Positions 18,631 to 28,832 of a stretch of 64,000 bases of DNA are shown here, one piece after another. Origin of the DNA: Phocaeicola dorei. GTDB lineage: Bacteria > Bacteroidota > Bacteroidia > Bacteroidales > Bacteroidaceae. The position numbers and the translations under genes are program-made. The notes beneath the pieces were generated by a model that did not search any database, was not told the origin of the DNA, and saw only the letters and a list, made by a program, of their open reading frames with translations. The stretch lies in the NCBI RefSeq assembly GCF_013009555.1, contig NZ_CP046176.1:3875501-3939500 (forward strand), read 5' to 3'. Each line of letters opens with the position of its first letter. The first letter of the stretch is position 1.

Positions 18631-20114
18631 CGATAAATTCCTGTATTAAAATCAAACTTGTCCGCAAGGGAAAAACCGGACTCAAAATCGTGCAGCGTCA
18701 GTTTACGTATCTTATAATAATTCAACCAATAATTCTGCAAAGCCGAAATATAATTTTTCTGCGCCTCCTGCTGGCGGTTCAACGAAAGAGTAAGACTATT
18801 CACATCCGCCTTTCCGATGATAAAACGTTGGCGTGTCTGCTCGTATGCCATTACGGCAAGATCCAAAGCCTCCTCCGCACTCGCAATCAAACTCTGCTGA
18901 ATGTTAAAATCATTCACCGTCATAATCACCTCTTCCTCCACACTCAGTTCTTCCTGACGGGCGGCAATCCTCACCACATTCAGATTATTTCTCGCCATAT
19001 TATATTTACCCTTTCTCACCCCCCAGTCAATCAAAGGAATAGAAACACTGACAGAAACCAAGTCCTGTTGCAAAGGATGCCTGTAAGCATCTCCCAGTTT
19101 ATCCGCCACCTGGTTAAAGCCCACACTGGCATTAAAGCTGGCATTGAAACGGGATTCTTTCTTTGTCTTGTCCACATTCTGTTCCGCTTCCAGCACATTC
19201 TGCCGTTGTTCCAGGAAAGTAGGATTATTCTCTTTGGCCCGCATCAACGCATCATCTACGGGAATCATCTTTCCTGTGGGACGTCCCGGTATATCCAATT
19301 CAATCACAGTATTCTTATCCAGGTTCAGAAAGGAAGCCAATGAAAACATAGCGCGTTTCAAAGCAATCTGCGCATTCTGCAACGTATTATGCGCATTCAC
19401 TTTGTCCAGCTGCAATGTCAGCAAATCGGCACGTGATATGGCTGCTATCTTATGACGCTGGAGTCCGATGCTATAAAGGGTATCACTGGACGCCACATTC
19501 TCCTCCGCCAAGCGGTAATCCGCCTGTGCCATAGCCAACGCAAAGAAATAAGTCACCGCTTCTTCTGAAACCATTTCCGTGTTATAAATGAATTGCTTCT
19601 TCACCTTTTCATACTTCAACGGCTCTATTTTCCGGTCCCAACGAAAAGCATTATATCCCAACAGGCTCTGTTGATATCCCACACGCACAGGGATACTGGA
19701 ATACTGTGTAGACTTTGAGTCACCGAAATTACGCATAAAGTCCAGTTCCGAATCAATATAGAAAGTACCGCCCGTCCAGTCCAGATTCTGTTTGATACTC
19801 AATCCACCCGATGCGCTGAACATCTGTTGTTCACGATATACATCCATATCCTCATTCGAATCATAACGCTGGGTGATATAGCGATAATATTTAGCCGGAG
19901 TCAGATCCAGCGTAAGACTCGGCAAACGGTTCGCCTTGTAAGTACGATATTCCCAATATCCCGACAAATAAAGATTCTGATATCTGAAAGCGGACAAGGA
20001 ACTATCATTCGCAATCTCTATCGTGCGTTGCAAATCCAGCTTCACCACCTGCTGCGCCTTTGCTCCGAGAGACAACAGCATACACCCCACCATCCATATG
20101 CTAATGTACTTCAT
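18627..20114 (-). CDS. TolC-family outer-membrane efflux protein
   Basis: An outer-membrane channel subunit of about 495 residues. The ATG at 20114 gives MKYISIWMVGCMLLSLGAKAQ, a clean signal peptide; another ATG three codons upstream (20123) is possible. The mature protein has the duplicated TolC layout, with long amphipathic helices (EAEQNVDKTKKESRFNASFN, EEVIMTVNDFNIQQSLI, YEQTRQRFIIGKADVNSL) alternating with short beta regions. It sits between two RND permease genes, overlapping the upstream one by 14 bp and the downstream one by 4 bp, so all are co-translated. It should form the exit duct for one or both pumps. Confidence 0.88.
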   Translation of the reverse strand: MKYISIWMVGCMLLSLGAKAQQVVKLDLQRTIEIANDSSLSAFRYQNLYLSGYWEYRTYKANRLPSLTLDLTPAKYYRYITQRYDSNEDMDVYREQQMFSASGGLSIKQNLDWTGGTFYIDSELDFMRNFGDSKSTQYSSIPVRVGYQQSLLGYNAFRWDRKIEPLKYEKVKKQFIYNTEMVSEEAVTYFFALAMAQADYRLAEENVASSDTLYSIGLQRHKIAAISRADLLTLQLDKVNAHNTLQNAQIALKRAMFSLASFLNLDKNTVIELDIPGRPTGKMIPVDDALMRAKENNPTFLEQRQNVLEAEQNVDKTKKESRFNASFNASVGFNQVADKLGDAYRHPLQQDLVSVSVSIPLIDWGVRKGKYNMARNNLNVVRIAARQEELSVEEEVIMTVNDFNIQQSLIASAEEALDLAVMAYEQTRQRFIIGKADVNSLTLSLNRQQEAQKNYISALQNYWLNYYKIRKLTLHDFESGFSLADKFDFNTGIYR

Positions 20115-23100
20115 TTTTGTCATGTTTTCTATAAATAAACCAATATATTAAAGGAATGATAAACAAGCTGACCAAAGTTCCCACCACCATAGAGCCAATC
20201 ATGGCAATAGACAAAGGCTTCTGCATCTCCGACCCCATATCCGAGGTAAACAGCAACGGAACCATTGCAAAGACAGTTGTCAGCGAAGTCATGATAATCG
20301 CTCTCAACCTGCGCCTGCCCGCTGTATGAATGGCTTCCACCAAAGGCATCCCCGCTTTCCGTAATTCATTGATGGCATCCATTTTTAAAATAGAGTCATT
20401 CACCACAATACCACAAGTCACGATAATGCCTATGGCAGACATCAAATTCAACGTGTGACCGAAAACCCATAATGCCAGCAAAGCAAAAGCCGTATCAATA
20501 GGAATTTCCATCAAGACAATCAGCGGTTGCAGGAAACTCTCGAATTGCGCGCAAAGGATAAAATACATCAGCAACAAAGAAACAAAAAGAATCACAGTCA
20601 ATTCCCCCATCATTTTTTCATTCGAAAAGAAACTACCCGAGAAATCCACTTCCCATTCCTTTTCCTCACTAACCACCTCTTTTACATTCCGCATCAGTTC
20701 CGGTGCATCCTTCACATCATAAAAACTTAAAGGAATATATTCTCCGTTCTTTCCCGCCGTAATACTCTTCAAATCTTCGGCGGGCACTACCGTCACCAGA
20801 TTATTCAAAGGAATATGATTCACCTCTCCGTTACCATCCGCCATCGTCCGCACCAAAGTTTCACTTAATACACTATTTACACTCTTTTCCTCTCCGGCAA
20901 TACTGATAGGCAGATATTGCTGATAAGAGCGTAAAACGGAAACCTTGTTTTCTTTGAAAGCCGTGCGGAGCACCCGCGTCAATTCATCATATGATACGTT
21001 ATACAACAACAGTTTTTCTTTATTGATTATCAGATTCATCTGATTCCGGAAAGCGATGCCCGTCGGAACATTACCCGCCACCCGCGTAATTTCCTTTTCC
21101 AACCGCTGCAAATGCTCCGCATCCGGTGCCTGCGACTTATTCGCCGTATGGAGTTCCGCTACCACATCCGCTTCTCCTGTCACAAACAATTTTTCAAAGA
21201 TTGTTTCGGGAGGTGAGAAAGTAACCACAGCCAACGGATATTTCTCTCTTATCTCCTTCTCTAATAATTCCTGCAATGAATAGATTCCGGATGGCTTTTC
21301 CGTCTTGAAATAAAGTTCCGCTTCGGTAGACGAAAGTTCACTGCCCCCGTTCAATATATAATCCTGCATACCCACATAAGCAGCATGCTCCGTTACCCGG
21401 TCGTCCACCTGTTTCATTAAATCATCCACCCGGCGGTTGTTCTCGTCCACATGGATATTCTCATTCCACTCTATCCTTGCCACCAGTTCATTCTGGTCAA
21501 TCTGCGGCATACGCTCTTTTTCCATTACATAAAAAAGAAACACACACAGTGGAAGGGTTGCCAGCGTGCCGGCCACACAAAGCTTTTTATGTGAGAACAC
21601 CCAGTCAATCCCTTTATCATAAAAGCTTTCCAGCCACTCATTTTTCAGCAGATTGTCAAAACGTCTGGAAAGAAATCCCTTACTGCGGATACCGACCTTA
21701 TAAAACAACAGATACAATACGGGCAGCAACATAATACCCGTAATATAAGATATCATCAATCCCACCGTGATAGAAAAAGCCTGATCCATAAAAATAGCTC
21801 CGGCTATGCCACTCATAAATATCAAAGGCACAAATACCGCAATGGTTGTAAGGGACGAACTGAGCATCGGTGTAATCATTTCCGTCGTGCCCACGGCACA
21901 CGAACGTTTCAGAGAATACCCCCGTTCACGATACTGCGAAATATTTTCCGTTACAATAATGGCGCTGTCTATCATCATACCTACTGCCAGAATCAAGCCC
22001 GAAAGTGATATCACATTCAGCGACACATGACAGAAATAAAAGAAAAAGAATGTGATTACAATAGAAGTAACCATGCTGATGCCGATAATCAACGGTGAAC
22101 GGACATCCCCCAGAAACAGCACAGCTACAATAAAGATAAATAGAAAGCCCAAAGAAAGATTCTGCTGTAAATTTGAAATGGTGTAGTCCAGCAATTCCGT
22201 CTGGTTACGGCTCACGCTGAACTCAATATCCGGATACAGGGATGCAAAATAATCGGTTGTTTCTTTCAGCTTCTCTTTCATGACATCCATATTTTCATCG
22301 CTCTGCTTGATAATGGCCAGCGTTACCGCCCTTTTTCCTCCGGCTACGGAACGTCCCATCTCTTTTTGCGAAACAATATCTACTTTGCAGAGCTCTTTCA
22401 ACTGCATAATACGTTCCCCCTTGCGGATATAGATATTCTTCACATCCTCCGGGGTACGAAGCAGGGTAGCTATGCGAATATTATATTCATAATAACCATC
22501 CCTCACCAACATGCTTCCCGGCTCTACATTATTGGCGGAAAGTGTATTCTCTATATCCTCCACACTGATACCCGTCATGGCCAGTTTATCTTTATCAGGA
22601 ACAATTTGCAAAAGCCTTCCGGGCACTCCGGTTATATCCGCCATAGCCACTTCGGGTAACTGTTCGATGCGGCGTTTCACCACATTCTCCGCCAATTCGC
22701 ACAACTCCAGAAATTGTTGCTCGTCGGTTTCCTGATAAGCACCGTCGTTTTTCAAAGTCATATTGACATAAAGTACAGGAATATCCGTTGCACTCGCTTT
22801 GATAGCCTTGGGACGCGTCACTTCCTTGGGAAGACTGTTCATAGCGGCATCTATCTTCTCATTCACCTCTATAAATGCCAGATCGGTATTCACACCAAAA
22901 TCAAATTCCAGACGGATAACGCCCGCCCCGTCACGAGTTTCACTTTTTATTTCTCTCAGTCCGGCCACTTGCAGCAACTGCCTGCGCACAGGGGTAACCA
23001 CCGTATTCTCCAATTCCCGTGCCGATGAATTCTCACCCGTCACCTGTATGGTAATCTGCGGTATGGCAATATCGGGCAGCAAAGATACAGGCAGCGAGAA

Positions 23101-23181
23101 GTAAGTCACCAACCCAACAATAAAGCAGGCGGTAAAGGCCATCAGCACCGCAATAGGACGTTGTAATAAAAACTTAACCAT
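20101..23181 (-). CDS. RND efflux permease (first of two in the operon)
   Basis: A 1026-residue RND transporter starting MVKFLLQRPIAVLMAFTAC and reading ISLPDIAIPQITIQ-like motifs around residue 35-45, then a periplasmic porter domain with ENTVVTPVRRQLLQVAGLREI. TM4 carries AVGMMIDSAIIVTENI, the expected acidic proton-relay element, and the C-terminal half repeats the pattern with TCGIVVNDSILKMDAINELR. It lies 4 bp after the adaptor gene. It differs strongly from the other permease of the operon, so the two may form a heteromeric pump or two pumps sharing an adaptor and TolC; neither can be decided from sequence. Confidence 0.9.
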   Translation of the reverse strand: MVKFLLQRPIAVLMAFTACFIVGLVTYFSLPVSLLPDIAIPQITIQVTGENSSARELENTVVTPVRRQLLQVAGLREIKSETRDGAGVIRLEFDFGVNTDLAFIEVNEKIDAAMNSLPKEVTRPKAIKASATDIPVLYVNMTLKNDGAYQETDEQQFLELCELAENVVKRRIEQLPEVAMADITGVPGRLLQIVPDKDKLAMTGISVEDIENTLSANNVEPGSMLVRDGYYEYNIRIATLLRTPEDVKNIYIRKGERIMQLKELCKVDIVSQKEMGRSVAGGKRAVTLAIIKQSDENMDVMKEKLKETTDYFASLYPDIEFSVSRNQTELLDYTISNLQQNLSLGFLFIFIVAVLFLGDVRSPLIIGISMVTSIVITFFFFYFCHVSLNVISLSGLILAVGMMIDSAIIVTENISQYRERGYSLKRSCAVGTTEMITPMLSSSLTTIAVFVPLIFMSGIAGAIFMDQAFSITVGLMISYITGIMLLPVLYLLFYKVGIRSKGFLSRRFDNLLKNEWLESFYDKGIDWVFSHKKLCVAGTLATLPLCVFLFYVMEKERMPQIDQNELVARIEWNENIHVDENNRRVDDLMKQVDDRVTEHAAYVGMQDYILNGGSELSSTEAELYFKTEKPSGIYSLQELLEKEIREKYPLAVVTFSPPETIFEKLFVTGEADVVAELHTANKSQAPDAEHLQRLEKEITRVAGNVPTGIAFRNQMNLIINKEKLLLYNVSYDELTRVLRTAFKENKVSVLRSYQQYLPISIAGEEKSVNSVLSETLVRTMADGNGEVNHIPLNNLVTVVPAEDLKSITAGKNGEYIPLSFYDVKDAPELMRNVKEVVSEEKEWEVDFSGSFFSNEKMMGELTVILFVSLLLMYFILCAQFESFLQPLIVLMEIPIDTAFALLALWVFGHTLNLMSAIGIIVTCGIVVNDSILKMDAINELRKAGMPLVEAIHTAGRRRLRAIIMTSLTTVFAMVPLLFTSDMGSEMQKPLSIAMIGSMVVGTLVSLFIIPLIYWFIYRKHDKNEVH

Positions 23182-23185
23182 ACTT

Positions 23186-24253
23186 TTAATTTTTAATCAC
23201 CCTCACCGGTGCTTCATGAGCCAGATTCACATTTCCGGTAGTTATCACCTCCATACCTTCTTCCAGTCCGTCTGTGACAGTATATTCCTCCATATTCTCC
23301 AATCCCGTATGCACATAGTTCCACATAGCTTTACCCTCCTTCAGTGTAAATACCACTTGTTTGCCGGAACGTAGTACAACTGCCGTTTTTGGGATAACCA
23401 GTTGTTCGCCCACAGAACGCTTCACGCTTACCCTTACATTCATGCCGTCAAACAACTTATTACTACCGTTCACCCGCGCCTTTACACGTACCATCCCATT
23501 CTCGTCCACCAGCGGATTAATCTCGCTGATGCTTCCCTGTCGTACACCTGCTGCCGAGGCATACGGAGTAATCTCCACCTTATCCCCCACTTTCAGTAAC
23601 GGCAGTTCATTTTCAAGTACGGTGAAATCCACCTCCATATTTCCGGTATTGATTACCCGGCAGAAAGGCTCGGAAGTTTTGGGCATATTATATCTCTTTT
23701 CAAAAAGGTTGGCAATCACTCCATCGAAAGGAGCAGTCAACGTAGCTTGTTCCATATCATATTGAGCAGATTCATATTGAGCTTTGCTCTGCTCATACCC
23801 GCTTTTTACTTTTGCCAGTTCCAGCACATCAGCAGGTATCACCTTCAGATTATCGGGAGCATATCCTTGTCCTATCAACACATCCTGCATCTCCAGGGTA
23901 GCCTGTGCCAAACTATTTTTATTCTGTACCAACGTATTGTTCAACTTAAACAAATCCAATTGGGCTATTTTTTGACCTTTCCGCACTATATCCCCGTTCT
24001 TTACCCAGATATTCGCCACCACTTCCGAGGTACGAAAATACAGGTCGGCATAATCCTGTGCCGTCACTTTCCCGTTACTGATCAATTCATGATTGAAAAC
24101 CTGCTTTTTCAGCGGCATCACCGTCACCTCATTGGGTAAAGAAGGAAGAACTGTTTCCACCCCTTCTTTTTCCGTTGTTTCCTTTTTTTCTCCCGAGCAG
24201 GCAGTGAAAGAAACGGCTAATAATAAGCCTGATGCAAATATGTGTAATTTCAT
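23186..24253 (-). CDS. RND efflux periplasmic adaptor (membrane fusion protein), lipoprotein
   Basis: A 355-residue adaptor. I use the ATG at 24253 (MKLHIFASGLLLAVSFTAC); one two codons upstream is possible. The lipobox SFTAC suggests inner-membrane anchoring by lipid. Domain order is typical: a beta-barrel and lipoyl half-motif (WVKNGDIVRKGQKIAQLD), a short helical hairpin (about 110-160), a second lipoyl half-motif (ATLTAPFDGVIANLF), then a beta-barrel and membrane-proximal domain (VVFTLKEGKAMWNYVHTGLE). It heads the four-gene efflux operon. No repressor gene adjoins. Confidence 0.9.
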   Translation of the reverse strand: MKLHIFASGLLLAVSFTACSGEKKETTEKEGVETVLPSLPNEVTVMPLKKQVFNHELISNGKVTAQDYADLYFRTSEVVANIWVKNGDIVRKGQKIAQLDLFKLNNTLVQNKNSLAQATLEMQDVLIGQGYAPDNLKVIPADVLELAKVKSGYEQSKAQYESAQYDMEQATLTAPFDGVIANLFEKRYNMPKTSEPFCRVINTGNMEVDFTVLENELPLLKVGDKVEITPYASAAGVRQGSISEINPLVDENGMVRVKARVNGSNKLFDGMNVRVSVKRSVGEQLVIPKTAVVLRSGKQVVFTLKEGKAMWNYVHTGLENMEEYTVTDGLEEGMEVITTGNVNLAHEAPVRVIKN

Positions 24254-24305
24254 GGTCATATTTTGTGATATCTATAACAAATAAAAACTTTTTATTTTGA
24301 AAAAA

Positions 24306-25967
24306 CTAATTTTCGGGTACTTTTTTTAATAATTCCCGTGCTTTCCGTCTCATCTGCTTGATAGCGGTAGACTGAACTTTCGGTTCTTTCTCCAATACAG
24401 TCTGTACCATCTGCTCCAATTTGTCACACTGATAAAAAGCCGGTTCCGCATATAAATGAGCCAATAGATAATAAGGATAAATTCGTCCGGGTAACCGATG
24501 GACAGCACGCATAAACCAATATTCCGCACTATCATAGTGCTTCATTTCCTGTTCGTTTTTCCCGATAATGTTCAGTATCATGGGGTCACCACTCACTTTC
24601 AAGGCCTCTTTCAGTACTTTATTTGATATTTCAGGCTTATGAAGTTTATGCAAAGCATGGCCATACTCAAACATAAAGCGAGCATTCCCTTTCATTTCTT
24701 TCTGAATTTCAGCATAACTTTCTACTGCTTGCTGATAAGCTCCCGAATGGTAAAACATACGGCTTTTGGTCCATTGCTTACAAGCTTCTACAGTCTTGGA
24801 TTTCTGCTGATATTTACAGAAACAGCCATAGCTTCCGATTAACAATAAGATAGTAAACAAAAGGCGAAACCAGACTTTCTCTAAAGGAAGAACACGAATA
24901 CTGCAAGCCAGCACCGATATAATCAAAGCCGAAACAAACGCCGGAAATTGTAGTGGATAAGAAGAAAACGCAAATACCGCTAAAGATAGCAATGCGCCGC
25001 ATAGTCCATAGATGCCTTGTTTATGACCTATGTACATGCTCCCACCTAGTATCAACAACCCGATGCAAAGCACAGGTATTCCCCAGGCAATGGCTACTTG
25101 CAGATATTCATTGAAAACATATTCGGGAGCACCTGCCACAAGTTCCTCCGTTGCCGTATAATTTCCGGCTGCAAAATAATTCTCCTGCGCTTGTCCGTAA
25201 GCAGCCGGAACACTGTTCCATCCGCATCCTGTCCATGGGTGCTCACTGACAGCTTGGGCAGCAATTTTCCACATAAACAGACGGCCGTCTGCCGAATCCT
25301 TTTTCATTTGATAAATGCCACCCAATGCTATACCGCCCAAAATAAAGGTTACTATGGCAAAAGACACTGCCTGCTTACGATGATGCCTGATATAATGCTG
25401 AATTTCCATCTTATAGTGCATACCACAAACATAAATGAAAGAGACCGCCGCGGCTATCCATGCCGAGCGGCTCATTCCGGCAGGCAACACACAAAGAATC
25501 AATAGCATTCCGGCTATTGCAATATAATAAGGTACGGTTTTCTTATGCTCTTTCCGCTCTAACCATTCGTGCAGACAAACAGGGAATATCATGGCAAGAT
25601 AGCCTGAGTAAGGACCGGGATTATAGAACGAGCCGGTCAAGGCATAGAGGGAATGGTTGGAATAGGTAAATCCGTATACCTGGCGGATGCCCCAAACGGC
25701 TTCTATACCTCCGTATAGAATAAACACCCATGAAACGACAGCCGACAGACATTCCTTTACCCTTTTCGGGAACAGGAGTACAAGCAGTGCAAGGCCTGCC
25801 AAGGAGAGTACACCACAGCCATACATCCACCGCCAGTCATCTTCCAATATATCGGCAGGCAGTGAAGACGTACCACAACACACCACGCTGAGGCACAGGG
25901 CAACCGGTATGCCTGCTACCAATGCCATTCCATATTTCGACCATTTATTTTCCATCTCTACCACCAA
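24306..25967 (-). CDS. O-antigen-ligase/polymerase-like (Wzy_C) membrane protein with C-terminal TPR region
   Basis: A 553-residue protein. About ten hydrophobic helices fill residues 1-390. The loop RLFMWKIAAQAVSEHPWTGCGWNS and the following EYVFNEYLQVAIAWGIPVLC match the Wzy_C/WaaL pattern. The last 150 residues are soluble tetratricopeptide-like helices (MFEYGHALHKLHKPEIS, AEYWFMRAVHRLPGRIYPYY). WaaL-type enzymes transfer lipid-linked glycans to lipid A, and PglL-type relatives to proteins. The start overlaps the transglutaminase-like gene by 10 bp, with an alternative ATG at 25955 just clear of it, so it ends the signal peptidase-transglutaminase-ligase run. A role in glycosylating a secreted product is a guess from context. 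Confidence 0.75.
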   Translation of the reverse strand: MVVEMENKWSKYGMALVAGIPVALCLSVVCCGTSSLPADILEDDWRWMYGCGVLSLAGLALLVLLFPKRVKECLSAVVSWVFILYGGIEAVWGIRQVYGFTYSNHSLYALTGSFYNPGPYSGYLAMIFPVCLHEWLERKEHKKTVPYYIAIAGMLLILCVLPAGMSRSAWIAAAVSFIYVCGMHYKMEIQHYIRHHRKQAVSFAIVTFILGGIALGGIYQMKKDSADGRLFMWKIAAQAVSEHPWTGCGWNSVPAAYGQAQENYFAAGNYTATEELVAGAPEYVFNEYLQVAIAWGIPVLCIGLLILGGSMYIGHKQGIYGLCGALLSLAVFAFSSYPLQFPAFVSALIISVLACSIRVLPLEKVWFRLLFTILLLIGSYGCFCKYQQKSKTVEACKQWTKSRMFYHSGAYQQAVESYAEIQKEMKGNARFMFEYGHALHKLHKPEISNKVLKEALKVSGDPMILNIIGKNEQEMKHYDSAEYWFMRAVHRLPGRIYPYYLLAHLYAEPAFYQCDKLEQMVQTVLEKEPKVQSTAIKQMRRKARELLKKVPEN

Positions 25968-27865
25968 ACTTGTTTCCCGTCCTCGTATGTAAAAATCCGC
26001 TCTTCTTTCCCTTTTGTCAGATTGCGCAAAAGCAATAAAGCATTATCAGGAACATTATCATATTCCAGGTACTGTAATTGCCTGCTACCGACCTGCCTTC
26101 CTAAACTTTTCCACTCTCTATCCCAGTAAAAAAGTTCATATAGCTCACCTTCCTTAATGAAGTTATCATCATTGCGGGGTAGATAAACCAATTTCGAAAC
26201 AGAAACGACACGTCCTAAATCAAGCCCCACCCAAGCATCAGTTTGTGTTTTCACCGTTTTGGGAGAACTTAACACATTGCCATCAAAAGCCCTTTTCATC
26301 GTTTCCATAGCATCCATTCTTTCCGGTCTATAATTACCAATAACCTTACCGGCCAGCTTCTGCCCTTTTTCATCATATAGTTCTATTTCTGCCATGTTTC
26401 CTTCTGTCTTTACCGGTGGCACGTACTTCATGTACCTATATGCTTTGTTCAATGTCACCGTCTGATAATTGCACTCTTTCAATAAATCAATATGGATAGT
26501 ATCAGCATTCGCAAAAGCTGCTTCCCTGCTTAATACAAAATACCCTCCTATTATCGCCTTTATCCATTTCTTAGGATTCATATCCATAAACTTCCTTGTC
26601 AAAACAACTCTCCGCTTATGCTTTACATCCGGATTCAGATATGAAACTCTTCCTTTTTCATCCACCTTTACAGGATAATAAGCAGGAGTATAATTCCCTT
26701 TGGAATAAAAAACCGGTAAATATACTGCATTACGAGCCATATCTTTGAACACATATCCCGCCCCCTTTTTCGCACCATACGCCACCACTTTCCAGTCACG
26801 TAAGTCAAAAACAGACAGATAAGCATAATGCGTATTGGTTTCTGTATCAAAACAATCAGCAAGCTCTACGTCCGTTGTCTCTATATACTGATTCGTCACA
26901 TCTATTATCCTGCGATTTTTAAAGAAGGGCGGTATGTCCTCTTCATCCTTTATAAGTCCTCCCTGATCACCGTAAGTATTGCGGTAAGCCTTAGACATGC
27001 GATAGCTTCCGCCTTTTATATGATTTCCAAAACGGCAGGGACTCCCCGGCATTATAGGATAACATTTACCATCTGCCATAATAGAAATCCATTCATGCCC
27101 CATGGCATGATTTGCCCAGTTCGGAGTAAAGTCAGAAACAACGGGAACACCGATACTTCTATAAATGTACCTTCCCAATGCCGTATAGGCCGGACATGCC
27201 CCCACTTTTATCCCTAACAAAGATGAAGGCCTTAGATCGGGCACATACGAAGGTGTATAATATCTGTGCCCCACAACCATCCAGCTGATTACTTCATACA
27301 ACTCGTCCACCTTCCTATTATACATTGTATCCGCTACAGACTTAAACGTTTTCTGATACATGGCCATCCACGGCTCCAATGGTTCATTCCCTAAACGATG
27401 CGGAAGAATATATTCGCAAAATTCATCCAATGACAATGCTTTTGCCCAAGGCGACTGCCATGCCTGAAAAGCCCTGTCTATGTGATCTATTAAATAATCC
27501 GCCTTCATGGTACATAAATCGAAAGTTACAGTCATATTTTGAAACCACTCCGGTTTATAAATCGAATCATAGAAAGCAATCATCTCTTCTGCATATATGC
27601 TGTCATTCGCCTGTAAACGATCTACTTGCTTGTAATATATATCCATAAACGGAGAATCCTCGGCATGACACCATTTCATGTTCCGTATCAAGAATTCAGC
27701 AGCTTTCTTCTTTTTAGGATTGTCTTTGTAGTGTAAAAGTACACGCTCTAATTCTGCGCGATTTTCACCACTCAACTTCAAAGAGTCTTCCAATGCCTTA
27801 TCCGTACAACTTACCGAAAGGAAGGAAGAGCAAATTATCATGATGCTGACTATACAATATTTCAT
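25958..27865 (-). CDS. Transglutaminase-like lipoprotein with C-terminal discoidin-like domain
   Basis: A 635-residue secreted lipoprotein (lipobox LSVSC, Cys20). A helical N-terminal domain (about 25-200) precedes a transglutaminase-like core with the nucleophile candidate Cys224 in VGACPAYTALGRYIYRSIGV and His257 in GHEWISIM; the third catalytic Asp is not obvious. The C-terminus (about 500-620: AFDGNVLSSP, WVGLDLGRVVSVSKLVYLPR) resembles an F5/8 type C (galactose-binding) fold. Such proteins in Bacteroides may be peptidases, transamidases or inactive binding proteins. It lies 14 bp after the signal peptidase gene. Decayed pieces of a close relative lie upstream at 28833-29080. Confidence 0.78.
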   Translation of the reverse strand: MKYCIVSIMIICSSFLSVSCTDKALEDSLKLSGENRAELERVLLHYKDNPKKKKAAEFLIRNMKWCHAEDSPFMDIYYKQVDRLQANDSIYAEEMIAFYDSIYKPEWFQNMTVTFDLCTMKADYLIDHIDRAFQAWQSPWAKALSLDEFCEYILPHRLGNEPLEPWMAMYQKTFKSVADTMYNRKVDELYEVISWMVVGHRYYTPSYVPDLRPSSLLGIKVGACPAYTALGRYIYRSIGVPVVSDFTPNWANHAMGHEWISIMADGKCYPIMPGSPCRFGNHIKGGSYRMSKAYRNTYGDQGGLIKDEEDIPPFFKNRRIIDVTNQYIETTDVELADCFDTETNTHYAYLSVFDLRDWKVVAYGAKKGAGYVFKDMARNAVYLPVFYSKGNYTPAYYPVKVDEKGRVSYLNPDVKHKRRVVLTRKFMDMNPKKWIKAIIGGYFVLSREAAFANADTIHIDLLKECNYQTVTLNKAYRYMKYVPPVKTEGNMAEIELYDEKGQKLAGKVIGNYRPERMDAMETMKRAFDGNVLSSPKTVKTQTDAWVGLDLGRVVSVSKLVYLPRNDDNFIKEGELYELFYWDREWKSLGRQVGSRQLQYLEYDNVPDNALLLLRNLTKGKEERIFTYEDGKQVWW

Positions 27866-27879
27866 CTGGCTTCTTACTA

Positions 27880-28782
27880 TTATTCTATTCTTTTAAATAC
27901 CCTGTTCCAACGAATCTCATCCGTATCCAAATCAACGGACTTCCATATCAATGTCGCTTTTCCCACAATAAACTTTTTGGGTAACAATCCCCAATAACGG
28001 GAATCTTTGGAATTCATTACTTTGTCGCCTGTTACAAAATAGTAATCTTCCTTAAACTGATATTCCTGTATGATACTATCGTTCAACAGAAATGAATCTC
28101 CCTGTTGCACCAATTTCTTTTTCTGCTCCCACTCTATCGCATTCTTATACAATATCCGGTTAACAGTATTCATTTTCACACTCGTACCTTTAGCCGGAAT
28201 ATAAAAAGGGCCGAACTCCTTTATCGTCCAATTCACCAAACTATCATTGGGATAAGCCCTCATCACTATGCCCCAATTTCGTTCCTCTCCGGCCAACTGA
28301 AGCTGTTGCAACCTGTCCTGTGAAGCTACGCATCCTAGAGTTTCCGTATATCCACGCACCTTATAGTGTGCATTTCTAATTTCAAAGGTATCACCCGGCA
28401 CAGCCACACAGCGCTTTACATAATAAGTCTTTAAATTCAGTCCCAGGCTGTCCCATCGGCCGGGATAAGGGAAATTAAAAACCAATACATCATTGTGCTT
28501 TACCTTCCCGAAGCCGGGCAAACGGGATATTTCTACATTCTTTTTCTCGGAAGCATCCCAAATGTCAAATAGGCGTCCTCCCATCACCCACTTGTTCACC
28601 AATATATTATCTCCGGCAAACAGGGCAGGCTCCATGGAGTCAGAAGGAATTTTAAACGAAACAAAACCAATCACCTGAAATAATAACCATACGATTACAA
28701 TTATGCAAAAGAAAAAAGCTACTGATAATAATTTATCAAGTCCTTTTTTTATACTAACCCAATGTTCTGTCCTGTTTTTCAT
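27880..28782 (-). CDS. lepB: Signal peptidase I (S26 family), likely an extra, locus-specific copy
   Basis: A 300-residue inner-membrane serine protease. One N-terminal membrane segment (residues 21-42) is followed by box B, KIPSDSMEPALFAGD, with catalytic Ser49, and YYVKRCVAVPGDTFEI with the general base Lys123. Box E reads FVTGDKVMNSKDSRYWG, and only small replacements are seen. The large domain has an insertion near 160-230 found in Bacteroidetes enzymes. The family cleaves Sec or Tat signal peptides after export. It is located among secreted-peptide genes and next to the remains of a second copy, so it is more likely a dedicated processing enzyme than the housekeeping one, but this is inferred from context. 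Confidence 0.85.
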   Translation of the reverse strand: MKNRTEHWVSIKKGLDKLLSVAFFFCIIVIVWLLFQVIGFVSFKIPSDSMEPALFAGDNILVNKWVMGGRLFDIWDASEKKNVEISRLPGFGKVKHNDVLVFNFPYPGRWDSLGLNLKTYYVKRCVAVPGDTFEIRNAHYKVRGYTETLGCVASQDRLQQLQLAGEERNWGIVMRAYPNDSLVNWTIKEFGPFYIPAKGTSVKMNTVNRILYKNAIEWEQKKKLVQQGDSFLLNDSIIQEYQFKEDYYFVTGDKVMNSKDSRYWGLLPKKFIVGKATLIWKSVDLDTDEIRWNRVFKRIE

Positions 28783-28832
28783 TTTATAGAAATACCTGTT
28801 TACCTTGTTTCATATAAAAAGCACGTTCTTCT

